Shown here one piece after another: positions 28,226 to 36,820 of a stretch of DNA of 54,363 nucleotides (position 1 is the first letter of the stretch; every line of letters starts with the position of its first letter). Source of the stretch: Marinactinospora thermotolerans DSM 45154 (lineage in GTDB: Bacteria > Actinomycetota > Actinomycetes > Streptosporangiales > Streptosporangiaceae); the NCBI RefSeq assembly GCF_900167435.1, contig NZ_FUWS01000009.1, forward strand, positions 227,836-282,198, written 5' to 3'. The position numbers and the translations under genes are program-made. The notes beneath the pieces were generated by a model, which saw only the letters and a program-made list of their open reading frames with translations, was not told the origin of the DNA and searched no databases.

Positions 28226-28779
28226 TCTCGGTCCCGGGCGGGAGGCGGGGGCGGGGTGTCGTCCATCTCGAACATCAGCAGGCTGGTGCTGACGTGGACG
28301 GTGCCGGGGGTGTGCGGGGGGCGGGCGGCCTCGTGCAGCTCGCTCATGAGCGAGCCGACCCGCTCGCGCAGGTTCTGCCAGCTCGTGGGGTCGATCCACA
28401 GGTCGGCGTCGGTCAGGGTGCTGCGGGTTCCCGGGCGCTGCCGGGCGGCGCGCCGCCGCATCTCCTCGGCCATCGCCGAGGCGAGAAGCCGGTGTTCGCC
28501 GGGGTCGCGGATGTCGATCCGCTCGCCCGACTCGGGGGCGTGGCGGTACCGGCGCGCCCGGCCGCCGCGGACCTCGACCTCCTCGCAGACCTCTACCAGG
28601 CCCGCGTCGCGTAGGCGGCGCAGGTGGTAGCTGACGTTGGCCTGGGTCTCGCCGAGCTCGCGGGCCGCCTCGGCCGCGCTCATCGCCGTTCCGGTCAGCA
28701 GTGACAGCAGCCGTAGTCGCAGGGGGTGGGCGAGCGTGCGCAGGCCGCGCGCTCCGAGTGGGGGAGGGGACGGGCTCAT
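28222..28779 (-). CDS. ArsR-type winged-helix transcriptional regulator
   Basis: 185 aa. N-terminal ArsR/HTH_20 domain at residues 10-75: LRTLAHPLRLRLLSLLTG, then AAEAARELGETQANVSYHLRRLRDAGLV as the recognition helix region. No metal-binding CxC is present, so metal sensing is not suggested. A C-terminal ligand or dimer region ends in a Pro-rich tail. The gene has no clear ribosome site; ATG 28779 lies at the predicted transcription start. It overlaps the MFS gene by 4 nt and is likely its regulator. Confidence 0.88.
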   Translation of the reverse strand: MSPSPPPLGARGLRTLAHPLRLRLLSLLTGTAMSAAEAARELGETQANVSYHLRRLRDAGLVEVCEEVEVRGGRARRYRHAPESGERIDIRDPGEHRLLASAMAEEMRRRAARQRPGTRSTLTDADLWIDPTSWQNLRERVGSLMSELHEAARPPHTPGTVHVSTSLLMFEMDDTPPPPPARDRE

Positions 28780-28785
28780 GGGAGC

Positions 28786-28814
28786 AGCATGGACGGGCCC
28801 GCGTCAACCGTCAA
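28786..28814 (-). promoter_or_regulatory. Probable promoter/operator of the ArsR-MFS pair, leaderless
   Basis: Read on the minus strand: TTGACG (28814-28809), 17-nt spacer, CATGCT (28791-28786), then 6 nt to the ATG. The -35 is part of a direct repeat TTGACGG-TTGACG (second copy 28807-28802), a possible regulator site. The -10 is a poor match. Confidence 0.4.
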
Positions 28815-28866
28815 AGGAATATTTGGGGGTAGATCCGGAGAGGGAAAGCCGTCGTGGGGGAAAGGC

Positions 28867-29952
28867 TCAGCCCAGGACCCAGCTCCGCCCCTCGGCCGCG
28901 AGCTTGGCGATGAGGGTGGCGGCGTCGTGCTCCTTGGCGAACAGATGCTCGGGGCGGGTGATCGGCACCACCCACAGCCACCGGACCGGATCACCGTGGA
29001 AGCGCAGTCCCGAGGTGTCGGGGGGCGGCGCCCAGCTCGGACCGGCCAGCACCGAGGGATCGGACACGAGCAGCACCGCGGTGAAGTCGCCGCGCAGCGG
29101 TGGCTCCTCCGGATCCACCAGCCACTTCACGGTGTGCCCCGGACCGAACCAGGTGACCGCGCGCCAGGGGAAGGTCCCCAACCACCGGAAGATCCGGGCC
29201 GCCACGTGCGCCGGCAGGGTGGTGGCCAAGGCCAGCTCGATGCGGGCGTGCTGCGAGGTGTCGGCCATGTAGCGGTCGAGGGTGGGCATCCGTTGGCCGC
29301 ACATGCCCACCGTGCTGAGCACGGTGTAGGGCCGATCGGGGGTCGTCGGCCGCTCCGACACCCGTATCAGCGGCGGATGGCCGTCGGAGACGTCCCAGTA
29401 GTGCCCGGCCGGCCCCACCGTCCTGGTCAGATGGGTGAACACGTTGCGCTGCACGGTGCGCCAGGCATTGGGAGAGGAGCGCCACTCCCAGTAGGCCTCG
29501 GCGTGTACCACGCGCGGCCACAGCTGGGCGGCGACGTCGTCCAGCGCCCAGGCGTAGGCGCTGCGCCCGACCGCCTCACGGGCGAACCCGGGCAGCCCCC
29601 GGTCGGCCTCGGCCCAGCCGGGGATGATCGCCAGCAGCCCGTCGCCGTCGAACAACGCGACCCCGTCCCCCTCCTCGAACCACACGACGCGCAGGCTCTC
29701 CGGAGCCAGGCGGGGACGCCCCTGCGGATGTTTGGTGTGCCGCGCCGGCATCAGCGGCGCCTGGCCGGGGAACAGCCCCACGGGCTCGTTCTCGTCGGGG
29801 GCCGGTTCGTGGTTGGCCAGCCACACGGGGACGCGGACCTCACCGCGCGGGTCGAGGAGGTAGGCGGCGCTGGTGCGCGCGTCCTCCTCGACGACGACTC
29901 TGCGGCTGCGGTAGGGGCTGACCTGGTCGAGGAGGACGCGGACTTCGGACAC
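28867..29952 (-). CDS. Suppressor-of-fused (SUFU) domain protein
   Basis: 361 aa. The C-terminal half (about residues 185-361) looks like the bacterial SUFU domain: [20 protein letters not shown], a central [12 protein letters not shown], and the ending [28 protein letters not shown]. Bacterial SUFU proteins are often linked to polymorphic-toxin immunity or are stand-alone of unknown role. The N-terminal half ([32 protein letters not shown] in part) is not recognised. GTG 29952 selected for GAGGAGG just upstream; the frame extends 21 codons further without support. Divergent from rlmN, upstream of the ArsR gene. A TACTAT at 30009-30004 on this strand may be its -10. Confidence 0.72.
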   Translation of the reverse strand: MSEVRVLLDQVSPYRSRRVVVEEDARTSAAYLLDPRGEVRVPVWLANHEPAPDENEPVGLFPGQAPLMPARHTKHPQGRPRLAPESLRVVWFEEGDGVALFDGDGLLAIIPGWAEADRGLPGFAREAVGRSAYAWALDDVAAQLWPRVVHAEAYWEWRSSPNAWRTVQRNVFTHLTRTVGPAGHYWDVSDGHPPLIRVSERPTTPDRPYTVLSTVGMCGQRMPTLDRYMADTSQHARIELALATTLPAHVAARIFRWLGTFPWRAVTWFGPGHTVKWLVDPEEPPLRGDFTAVLLVSDPSVLAGPSWAPPPDTSGLRFHGDPVRWLWVVPITRPEHLFAKEHDAATLIAKLAAEGRSWVLG

Positions 29953-30131
29953 CGAACCTCCTCGTCGTTCACCGCCGTCGCACGACGCCACCCGAGCGGC
30001 GCATAGTATGGACATCGTGCCCGTTCCGGCGGCACCGCAGCGTAACCGCGATCACGCCGTATCCGGCCCTAAACTACCGCGAACCGCCGCTTCGCCGCCG
30101 CCCTTCGTCTCTCCGCGATCTGGATCCACTC

Positions 30132-31229
30132 ATGCCTGCCGAGCTCACCTTCGTCGCACCGCGCCGGGCCAAGCCGCCCCGGCACCTCGCCGATCTCACC
30201 CCCGACGAGCGCAGCGCCGTGGTCGCCGAGCTCGGGGAGAAGCCCTTCCGCGCCAAACAGCTCGCCAAGCACTACTTCGGGCACCTCGAGTCCGACACCG
30301 CGCGGATGACGGATCTGCCCGCCTCGTCGCGCGAGCGCCTGGGCGAGGCGCTGTTGCCGCAGCTGCTCACCCCGGTGCGCCACGTCACCTGTGACAACGG
30401 CATGACCCGCAAGACCCTCTGGCGGGCCTTCGACGGCGTGTTGTTCGAGTCGGTGCTCATGCGCTACCCCGACCGCGTCACGCTGTGCGTGTCCTCCCAG
30501 GCCGGCTGCGGCATGAACTGTCCGTTCTGCGCCACCGGCCAGAACGGTCTCACCCGTAACCTGTCGACCGGAGAGATCGTCGACCAGATCGTCTCCGTCG
30601 CCCGCGACCTGGCCCGTGGCGAGGTGTCGGGCGGTCCGGGACGCATCAGCAACATCGTGTTCATGGGCATGGGCGAGCCCCTGGCCAACTACAAGCGGGT
30701 GCTCGACGCGGTCCGGCGCATCACCGACCCGGTACCCGGGGGGCTGGGCATCTCCCAACGGGGCGTCACCGTCTCGACGGTGGGGCTGGTCCCGGCGATC
30801 GAGAAACTGATCGCCGAGCGTCTCCAGGTCCGGCTCGCGGTCTCCCTGCACGCCCCCGACGACGAGCTGCGCGACGAGCTCGTCCCGGTCAACAACCGGT
30901 GGAAGGTCGCCGAGGTCCTCGACGCGGCGTGGCGCTACGCCGCGACGACCGGCCGCCGCGTCTCCATCGAGTACGCCCTGATCCGCGACATCAACGACCA
31001 GGCCTGGCGCGCCGACCTGCTCGGTCGCCTCCTGGCGGGGAACCTGGTCCACGTCAACCTGATCCCGCTCAACCCCACCCCCGGCTCCAAGTGGACCGCC
31101 TCGCGACCCGAGGACGAGCGCGAGTTCGTCCGCCGGCTCCAGGCCCACGGCGTCCCCGTCACCGTCCGCGACACCCGGGGACAGGAGATCGACGGCGCCT
31201 GCGGACAGCTCGCCGCGGCCGAGAACTGA
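30132..31229 (+). CDS. rlmN: Dual-specificity rRNA/tRNA methyltransferase RlmN
   Basis: Radical-SAM enzyme methylating C2 of A2503 in 23S rRNA and A37 in some tRNAs. 365 aa. The [4Fe-4S] motif CxxxCxxC is Cys126, Cys130, Cys133 (CGMNCPFC); Cys357 in GACGQL is the methyl-carrying cysteine and Cys119 its probable partner. [11 protein letters not shown] is the SAM-binding GEP motif. ATG 30132. TAAACT at 30070-30075 may be the -10. In relatives rlmN sits close to cdsA; here three minus-strand genes intervene. Confidence 0.96.
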   Translation: MPAELTFVAPRRAKPPRHLADLTPDERSAVVAELGEKPFRAKQLAKHYFGHLESDTARMTDLPASSRERLGEALLPQLLTPVRHVTCDNGMTRKTLWRAFDGVLFESVLMRYPDRVTLCVSSQAGCGMNCPFCATGQNGLTRNLSTGEIVDQIVSVARDLARGEVSGGPGRISNIVFMGMGEPLANYKRVLDAVRRITDPVPGGLGISQRGVTVSTVGLVPAIEKLIAERLQVRLAVSLHAPDDELRDELVPVNNRWKVAEVLDAAWRYAATTGRRVSIEYALIRDINDQAWRADLLGRLLAGNLVHVNLIPLNPTPGSKWTASRPEDEREFVRRLQAHGVPVTVRDTRGQEIDGACGQLAAAEN

Positions 31230-31261
31230 CCTTCCCCGTCCCCGCCCAGGAGCAGCAGGCC

Positions 31262-32443
31262 ATGTCGCAGACCGCCGATGTCGTCGTCGTCGGTCTGGGC
31301 GCCATGGGCGCCCAGACCCTGTGGAGACTCGCCCGCCGGGGCGTCGACGTTCTCGGTGTCGAGCGTTTCGAACCCGGTCACGCCCACGGATCCAGCCACG
31401 GCGAGTCCCGGATCATCCGCACCGCCTACCTGGAGGGGGCCGACTACGTACCGCTCGCCCTGGGCGCCTGGGAGGCGTGGGCGGAACTGTCGGCCGAGAC
31501 CGGAGCCGAACTGGTGACCCGGTGCGGCGGGCTGGTGCTGGGACGCGCGCACGACCCCTCCGTGGCCGGGACGCTGGCCTCGGCCCGGGCGCGCGGTCTG
31601 CGCCACGAACGCCTGGACGCGGCCGAGCTGTCCCGCCGCTTCCCCCGCCATCTACTGGAGGCCGACCAGGTCGGGGTGTTCGAGGAGGCGGCGGGGGTCG
31701 TACGCCCCGAGGCGGCCATCCGGGCCGCGGTCGACGCCGCGCGGGCCGCGGGCGCGCGGGTGCGCACGGGCTGCGCCGTCACCCGCATCGTCCCCGACCC
31801 CGACCGGCCCCGGGTCGTCGTCGGCGACACCGAGATCCGGGCCCGGCACGTGGTCGTCACCGCGGGGGCGTGGACGTCCCGGCTCCTGCCCGACCTCGCC
31901 GCCCCGTTGCACGTCGAGCGGCGCGTGCTGGCCTGGTTCCCGGTGGACGACCCCGCGGCGTTCACCCCTGACCGCTTCCCGGTGTTCATCCGGGACGAGC
32001 CCGACGGTACGACCTGGTACGGCTTCCCCAGCCTCGACGGCGCGACCGTCAAGATCGCCGTCCACGCCGACGCCGCGGCCGGGCCGGGCGCGCAGCGCGG
32101 CGAACCCGCCGACCCCGACGAAGGGCCCCGACGTCCCGACGCCGCCGACGCCGCCCGCATGCGGCTGCTGGCGGAGCGGATCCGGGGGCTGGGCGGCGAT
32201 CCCGTCCGGATGTCGGCGTGCATGTACACGATGACCCCCGACGAACACTTCGTCATCGGCTCCCGGCCCCACCTACCCGGCCTGACGGTGGCGGCGGGCT
32301 TCTCCGGGCACGGCTACAAGTTCGCCTCGATCATCGGCGTGGCCCTGGCCGACCTCGCCGAGACGGGCCGCACCTCGCTGCCGATCGGCCTGTTCGATCC
32401 GGCTCGCCCGGCGGTGGCGGGGAGCCTCGGCGCGGCCGGGTGA
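31262..32443 (+). CDS. solA: Monomeric sarcosine oxidase / N-methyl amino acid oxidase
   Basis: FAD-dependent oxidase of the MSOX/SolA group that demethylates sarcosine or N-methyltryptophan, giving formaldehyde and H2O2. 393 aa: dinucleotide motif GLGAMG at 11-16, SSHGESRIIRTAY, and the covalent-flavin cysteine Cys320 in CMYTMTPDEHFVIGSRP. A ~20-residue Ala/Pro/Asp insert near residue 280 is unusual. ATG 31262 has CAGGAG upstream; the open frame extends into rlmN without support. Substrate cannot be decided from sequence. The stop overlaps the next gene's GTG. Confidence 0.88.
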   Translation: MSQTADVVVVGLGAMGAQTLWRLARRGVDVLGVERFEPGHAHGSSHGESRIIRTAYLEGADYVPLALGAWEAWAELSAETGAELVTRCGGLVLGRAHDPSVAGTLASARARGLRHERLDAAELSRRFPRHLLEADQVGVFEEAAGVVRPEAAIRAAVDAARAAGARVRTGCAVTRIVPDPDRPRVVVGDTEIRARHVVVTAGAWTSRLLPDLAAPLHVERRVLAWFPVDDPAAFTPDRFPVFIRDEPDGTTWYGFPSLDGATVKIAVHADAAAGPGAQRGEPADPDEGPRRPDAADAARMRLLAERIRGLGGDPVRMSACMYTMTPDEHFVIGSRPHLPGLTVAAGFSGHGYKFASIIGVALADLAETGRTSLPIGLFDPARPAVAGSLGAAG

Positions 32444-32913
32444 CCGAGAGCGCGCTGGCCTTCCTCTTCGGACTGCTCTCGGCGCTGATCCCGGTCCTCA
32501 ACGTCGAGGTCTACCTGGTGGGCGCCGCCGCGTTGCTCGGCGACGGCGCGCTCTCGGCCATGGCGGTGGCGGCCGGTGCCGGCCAGACGCTCGGCAAGAT
32601 CGCCTACTACTACCTGGGCCGCGGCGCGCTCGACCTCGCCTGGCTGCGACGCAGGGGCGAGAAGAAGATCGGCACGTGGAGCCGGCGCCTGCAGCGCTGG
32701 CAGGAGAAGGCGGAGGGACGGCCGGTATGGACCGCGGCGCTGGTGGCGGTCAGCTCCTTCTCCAGCATCCCGCCGTTCATGGTGGTCTCGGTGTTCGCCG
32801 GTATGGCGCGGATGCCGGTGTGGGCGTTTGCGACCGTGACGATGGCGACCCGGACCGCGCGTTTCCTGATTCTGGTCCACGCGCCGGGGGCGGCGTCGGC
32901 CCTGCTGCGGTGA
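32440..32913 (+). CDS. Small DedA/YqaA-like (VTT) membrane protein
   Basis: 157 aa with four hydrophobic segments. The middle has a basic amphipathic loop (GRGALDLAWLRRRGEKKIGTW) and a SSIPPFMVVSVFAGM segment characteristic of the SNARE-associated VTT fold. Bacterial DedA-type proteins act in lipid or small-molecule flux. GTG 32440 overlaps the oxidase stop by 4 nt, so the two are co-translated, an unexplained pairing. The 120-nt gap to the convergent AsnC gene shows no clear terminator. Confidence 0.72.
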   Translation: MTESALAFLFGLLSALIPVLNVEVYLVGAAALLGDGALSAMAVAAGAGQTLGKIAYYYLGRGALDLAWLRRRGEKKIGTWSRRLQRWQEKAEGRPVWTAALVAVSSFSSIPPFMVVSVFAGMARMPVWAFATVTMATRTARFLILVHAPGAASALLR

Positions 32914-33033
32914 AGGGCGGGCGACGGCGGTCACGCCACTCGGGGGCGAAGCGCGACCGCCATCGCGTGAAAGAGGACGTCTGGACCGCCGAAGGGGTTT
33001 ACCGGCGCTTTGCCGGAGGCTGACGCGGTCCGG

Positions 33034-33531
33034 TCAGCGCGTGCCCCAGGCATAGGTCTGTTTGCGCAGCTTCAGATAGAGGAAACTCTCCGTGGCGGTC
33101 ACGGTGGGGATCGCCCGGACACGGTTGAGGATCTCCAGCAGCCGTTCGTCGTCCTCGGCCACGACCTCCACCAGCAGGTCGAAGGAGCCCGCGGTGATGA
33201 CCACGTAGTCGACCCCGTCCAGGTCGCAGACCTCGTCGGCCACCCTGTCGAGGTCACCGTTGCAGCGGACGCCGATCAAGGCCTGACGGTTGAACCCCAG
33301 CATCATCGGGTCGGTGACCCCCACGACCTGGATCACCCCCGCCTCCAGCAGCCGTTGCACCCGCTGGCGTACCGCGGCCTCGGAGAGCCCCACCGCCTTG
33401 CCGATGGCGGCGTAGGAGCGCCGGCCGTCCTGCTGGAGCTGTTCGATGATGCGCTTGGCGGTGTCGTCGAGCCCGATCGCGCCGGCGCCGTTCCTGCGCG
33501 CCGCAGCCGGCGTGCCCGCCTGGTCCGTCAC
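33034..33531 (-). CDS. Lrp/AsnC family transcriptional regulator
   Basis: 165 aa. HTH at residues 22-70 (LDDTAKRIIEQLQQDGRRSYAAIGKAVGLSEAAVRQRVQRLL in family pattern), then an RAM/AsnC ligand domain ending in ESFLYLKLRKQTYAWGTR. This C terminus and length match the Lrp-type regulators commonly found beside omega-aminotransferase genes of amine catabolism. GTG 33531 has GGAGG upstream; a TTG at 33612 would add 27 Gly/Ala-rich residues. Located 111 nt downstream of pucR on the same strand, perhaps the same transcript. Confidence 0.88.
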   Translation of the reverse strand: MTDQAGTPAAARRNGAGAIGLDDTAKRIIEQLQQDGRRSYAAIGKAVGLSEAAVRQRVQRLLEAGVIQVVGVTDPMMLGFNRQALIGVRCNGDLDRVADEVCDLDGVDYVVITAGSFDLLVEVVAEDDERLLEILNRVRAIPTVTATESFLYLKLRKQTYAWGTR

Positions 33532-33642
33532 TTGTCCTCCACTGCCGCCTGCGCCGGTGCCCGTCACCAGCCCCGGTCGGTCCTCGCTGTTCGGAGCGGC
33601 AACGGATGCCAACCTACTCCACGGGTGCGCCTGTCCCCGACG

Positions 33643-35253
33643 TCACGATCTCAACCCGCCGCGGACCGAGTCCAGGGACAACAACGCGACGTGGAGTGAC
33701 AGGCAGGTCTCCACCGAGTCCAGGTCGACGTCGAGGACCCGGGAGATCCGGCGGAGCCGCTCGTAGAAGGCGGGGCGCGACAGATGGGCGCGGGAGGCGG
33801 CCAGCGCCTTGTTGCGTCCCGCCGCCAGGTAGTGGCGCAGCATCGCGGTGAGGTCGGCGTTGTGACGGGCGTCGTAGGCCAGGAGCGGCCCGAGCTCGCG
33901 CTCGACGTAGGTCTGCAGCCGCTCGTCGTCCCGCAGGAGGTGCAGCAACCCCCGCAGGTGCAGGTCGGGAAGCCGGTAGTAGGGGCGCTCGTCGTTCTGC
34001 CGCACGGCCACGTCACCCACCTGACGCGCCTCCAGGAACGACCGGCGTACGTCGCGGATGTCCTCACTGGGCGAACCGGCCGCGATCACCACCCCCTCGC
34101 CGGTCCGCTCGCGGATGCGCCTGGCCAGCCGTTCCAGGCAGGGGTCCGCGGTCTCGTCCGTGGGCAGCGACAACAGGACGCCCACGCGCAGGTCGTCCAG
34201 TGAGCCCACCAGCGCGGGGAGCCGGAGCTCGCGGCAGGCACGCGCGGCACCCTCGGCGGTGTCGGCCAGACGGGCCTGGGCGGCCAGACCGGTCCCGGCC
34301 TCGCGCAACCGCAGCACCAGTCCGACCAGTCCGGTCCCGGACAGCGGCACGCCCACGGCCCGGGCGCGCACCAGTGCCTCTTCGGGGTCGGAGTAGGCGC
34401 GGTCGATGATGCCGGCGATGATCGTCTGGTGCGTCTGACGCTCCAGCCCCTCCTGGTGGCGCTCCAGCAACCGTCCCAGCGCGAGCGTGGCGGCGGCGCG
34501 TTCGACCAGCACCGTCTGGAGCGGACCGGGGGAGGCCCCACAGATGAGGATGAGCCGGCCCCAGTCCTGTCCGCGCGCGCCGACCATCGTGACCAGCCAG
34601 CCCGTGGCGGGGTCGTGCACGGTGCGGGCGGAGGAGACGACGCCGCGGGACCGGTTCTCCCACGCGGTCAGCAGGATTCCGGGGTCCTCTCCGTTGAGGT
34701 CGCAGGCCAGCATCTGGTGGTTGAGGTTCTCCAGCACCACCGGGCAACCCGAGGACTGCGCCACCTCGGCGAGGACCTGTTCGGGCCGGGCCCCCTCGAC
34801 CGACAGCTCGGTGAACACCGCGTGCAGCCGTTCGGATTCGCGCAGCTCCTCCAGTTGCTCGTTGACGACCCGGCTGTGCACCGCCTCGGTGATCTCGACG
34901 AACCGGGCCTCGCGGTCCAGGGAGACGACCGGGACACCGACGTCCCGGGCGGCCTCCAGCAGGGCCCCGGGAAGGACCGAGTGGTACTTGCGACCGAGTT
35001 CGACGGCGATGCCGCTCACCCCGACGGCCGCGAGGTCGGTGACGTAGCGGCGTAGCGCGGCGGGGTCGTCGGGCATCGCGATCCCGGTGGTCAAGACGAG
35101 CTCCCCGCCACGGAGCAGGTGGGCCAGGTCGGTGACCTCGGCGATGTGGACCCAGCGCACGGTGCGGTCGAGGTGCTCGGCACCCACGACGACCCTGGGG
35201 CGCGCGCGCTGGAGCGGTGGCAGGCGGAGCACGTCGGCCAGGGTGGGCAACAC
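33643..35253 (-). CDS. PucR family transcriptional regulator
   Basis: 536 aa. N-terminal PucR domain (residues 4-125; LADVLRLPPL, GGELVLTTGI). The middle is GGDEF-like without catalytic motif. A C-terminal HTH_30 spans about 475-530 (NKALAASRAHLSRPAFYERLRRISRVL). PucR regulators respond to purine- and amine-catabolism metabolites. GTG 35253. Divergent from the aminotransferase gene across a 208-bp region with two palindromes, making control of that operon likely. Confidence 0.92.
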   Translation of the reverse strand: MLPTLADVLRLPPLQRARPRVVVGAEHLDRTVRWVHIAEVTDLAHLLRGGELVLTTGIAMPDDPAALRRYVTDLAAVGVSGIAVELGRKYHSVLPGALLEAARDVGVPVVSLDREARFVEITEAVHSRVVNEQLEELRESERLHAVFTELSVEGARPEQVLAEVAQSSGCPVVLENLNHQMLACDLNGEDPGILLTAWENRSRGVVSSARTVHDPATGWLVTMVGARGQDWGRLILICGASPGPLQTVLVERAAATLALGRLLERHQEGLERQTHQTIIAGIIDRAYSDPEEALVRARAVGVPLSGTGLVGLVLRLREAGTGLAAQARLADTAEGAARACRELRLPALVGSLDDLRVGVLLSLPTDETADPCLERLARRIRERTGEGVVIAAGSPSEDIRDVRRSFLEARQVGDVAVRQNDERPYYRLPDLHLRGLLHLLRDDERLQTYVERELGPLLAYDARHNADLTAMLRHYLAAGRNKALAASRAHLSRPAFYERLRRISRVLDVDLDSVETCLSLHVALLSLDSVRGGLRS

Positions 35254-35319
35254 GTCGTCAGTGTAGTGGCGGCATGTCAGGCGGAAGGGGCCTCCTCCTT
35301 ACAGGTTGCAAAGGCCGGG

Positions 35320-35395
35320 GTGGGCGCTGGGCGCCCACGGCGGCGGAATCGGGCGACGACGACGCGGATTCCAAGCCGGATTGACAGTCTGTCAA
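35320..35395. promoter_or_regulatory. Two palindromic operators between pucR and the aminotransferase gene
   Basis: GTGGGCGC-tgg-GCGCCCAC at 35320-35338, and TTGACAG-t-CTGTCAA at 35381-35395, a perfect 15-bp palindrome. The second has a -35-like TTGACA on both strands, so one bound regulator could occlude both divergent promoters. Neither -10 is convincing. The AsnC or PucR protein encoded next door is the natural candidate ligand. Confidence 0.6.
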
Positions 35396-35461
35396 CTCGC
35401 CGGAGCCGAAACCGACACCCCGCACCTGGCGAAGGCCGGCGACAGCGGTGAGACTTGGGTC

Positions 35462-36757
35462 ATGTCGGATCTGCTCGCACGTCACCGCGCGGTCATGCCC
35501 TCATGGCTGGCCCTCTACTACGACAACCCCATCGAGATCGTCACCGGCAAGGGGAACCGGGTCACCGACGCCGACGGTGTCACCTACCTCGACTTCTTCG
35601 CCGGCATCGTCACCAACATGCTCGGCTACGACGTCGCCGAGGTGCGTGAGGCGGTGGAGCGCCAGCTCGCCCGAGGTGTCGCGCACACCTCCACGCTCTA
35701 CCTCCTGCGCGGCCAGGTCGAGCTGGCCGAGAAGATCGCCCGGCTGTCGGGCATCCCCGACGCCAAGGTCTTCTTCACCAACTCCGGTACCGAGGCCAAC
35801 GAGACGGCACTGCTGTTGGCGACCTGCGCGCGCGGTTCCGACCAGGTCCTGGCCATGCGCAACAGCTACCACGGTCGCTCCTACGGGACGATCGCGGTCA
35901 CCGGCAACCGCGGCTGGAAGAACTCCTCGCTGTCCCCGCTCAACGTCCACTACCTGCACGGCACCGACCGCGACCATCCGGCCTTCCGCGGGATGGGCGA
36001 CGAGGAGTACGTCGAGGTGTGCGTGGCCGACCTGCGGGACGTCCTCGCCACCGCGACCGCCCCCGACGTCGCCTGTCTGATCGCCGAGCCGGTGCAGGGG
36101 GTGGGCGGGTTCGCCATGGCCCCCGAAGGGCTGTTCGCCGCCTACAAGGAGGTCCTGGACGAGCACGGGATCCTGTTCGTCTCCGACGAGGTGCAGACCG
36201 GTTGGGGGCGTACCGGATCGCACTTCTGGGGGATCGGCGCCCACGGCGTCGTTCCCGACGCGATGACGTTCGCCAAGGGGCTGGGGAACGGGTTCGCGAT
36301 CGGCGGGGTGGTCGCCCGCGGCGACCTCATGGACGGACTGCCCGCCAATGGGGTCGCGACCTTCGGCGGCAACCCCGTCTCCACCGCCGCGGCCAACGCG
36401 ACCCTGGACTACCTGCTCGACCACGACCTGCAGGCCAACGCCGCGCGCCTGGGGCCGGTACTGCTGGACGGGCTGCGGCCGCTCGCCGCCTCGCTCGCCA
36501 CGGTCGGCGCGGTGCGCGGTCGCGGCCTGATGTTCGCGGTGGACATGGTCGAGCCCGACAGCGGCGAACCCAGCCCGCGCCTGGCCGCCGCGGTCCTGGA
36601 GGAGACCCGCCGGCGTGGCCTGCTCATCGGCAAGGGGGGCCTGCACGGCCACACCCTGCGCATGGCTCCCCCGATGACGCTCAGTGAGGAGGAGGCCCGC
36701 GAGGGGCGGGACATCCTGGTCGAGGCCATCACCGCGGTCGACGCCGCCGCCCGCTGA
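35462..36757 (+). CDS. Class III omega-aminotransferase (beta-alanine/AGXT2-like)
   Basis: PLP enzyme of 431 aa, fold type I. FTNSGTEANE binds PLP phosphate, NSYHGRSYG stacks on the ring, VSDEVQTGWGRTG has the Asp, and the Schiff-base Lys is Lys272 in FAKGLGNG. The style (ALYYDNPIEIVTGKG, MAPPMTLSEEEA) resembles alanine-glyoxylate/beta-alanine:pyruvate aminotransferases more than GabT. The neighbouring MmsA suggests it produces malonate or methylmalonate semialdehyde from beta-alanine or beta-aminoisobutyrate. ATG 35462; no strong ribosome site visible, so it may be leaderless or use GGTGAG about 13 nt upstream. Confidence 0.87.
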   Translation: MSDLLARHRAVMPSWLALYYDNPIEIVTGKGNRVTDADGVTYLDFFAGIVTNMLGYDVAEVREAVERQLARGVAHTSTLYLLRGQVELAEKIARLSGIPDAKVFFTNSGTEANETALLLATCARGSDQVLAMRNSYHGRSYGTIAVTGNRGWKNSSLSPLNVHYLHGTDRDHPAFRGMGDEEYVEVCVADLRDVLATATAPDVACLIAEPVQGVGGFAMAPEGLFAAYKEVLDEHGILFVSDEVQTGWGRTGSHFWGIGAHGVVPDAMTFAKGLGNGFAIGGVVARGDLMDGLPANGVATFGGNPVSTAAANATLDYLLDHDLQANAARLGPVLLDGLRPLAASLATVGAVRGRGLMFAVDMVEPDSGEPSPRLAAAVLEETRRRGLLIGKGGLHGHTLRMAPPMTLSEEEAREGRDILVEAITAVDAAAR

Positions 36758-36765
36758 CCCCCACC

Positions 36766-36792
36766 GCCCGGCCCGAACGCCGCGGGCCGGGC
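36766..36792 (+). terminator. Hairpin between the aminotransferase gene and mmsA
   Basis: 9-bp stem GCCCGGCCC (36766-36774) with GGGCCGGGC (36784-36792), no T-run, in a 63-nt intercistronic gap. Likely an attenuator or stabiliser, since the two genes are functionally linked. Confidence 0.5.
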
Positions 36793-36820
36793 ACCCCACC
36801 GAGAAACGGAGAAGGATCCC

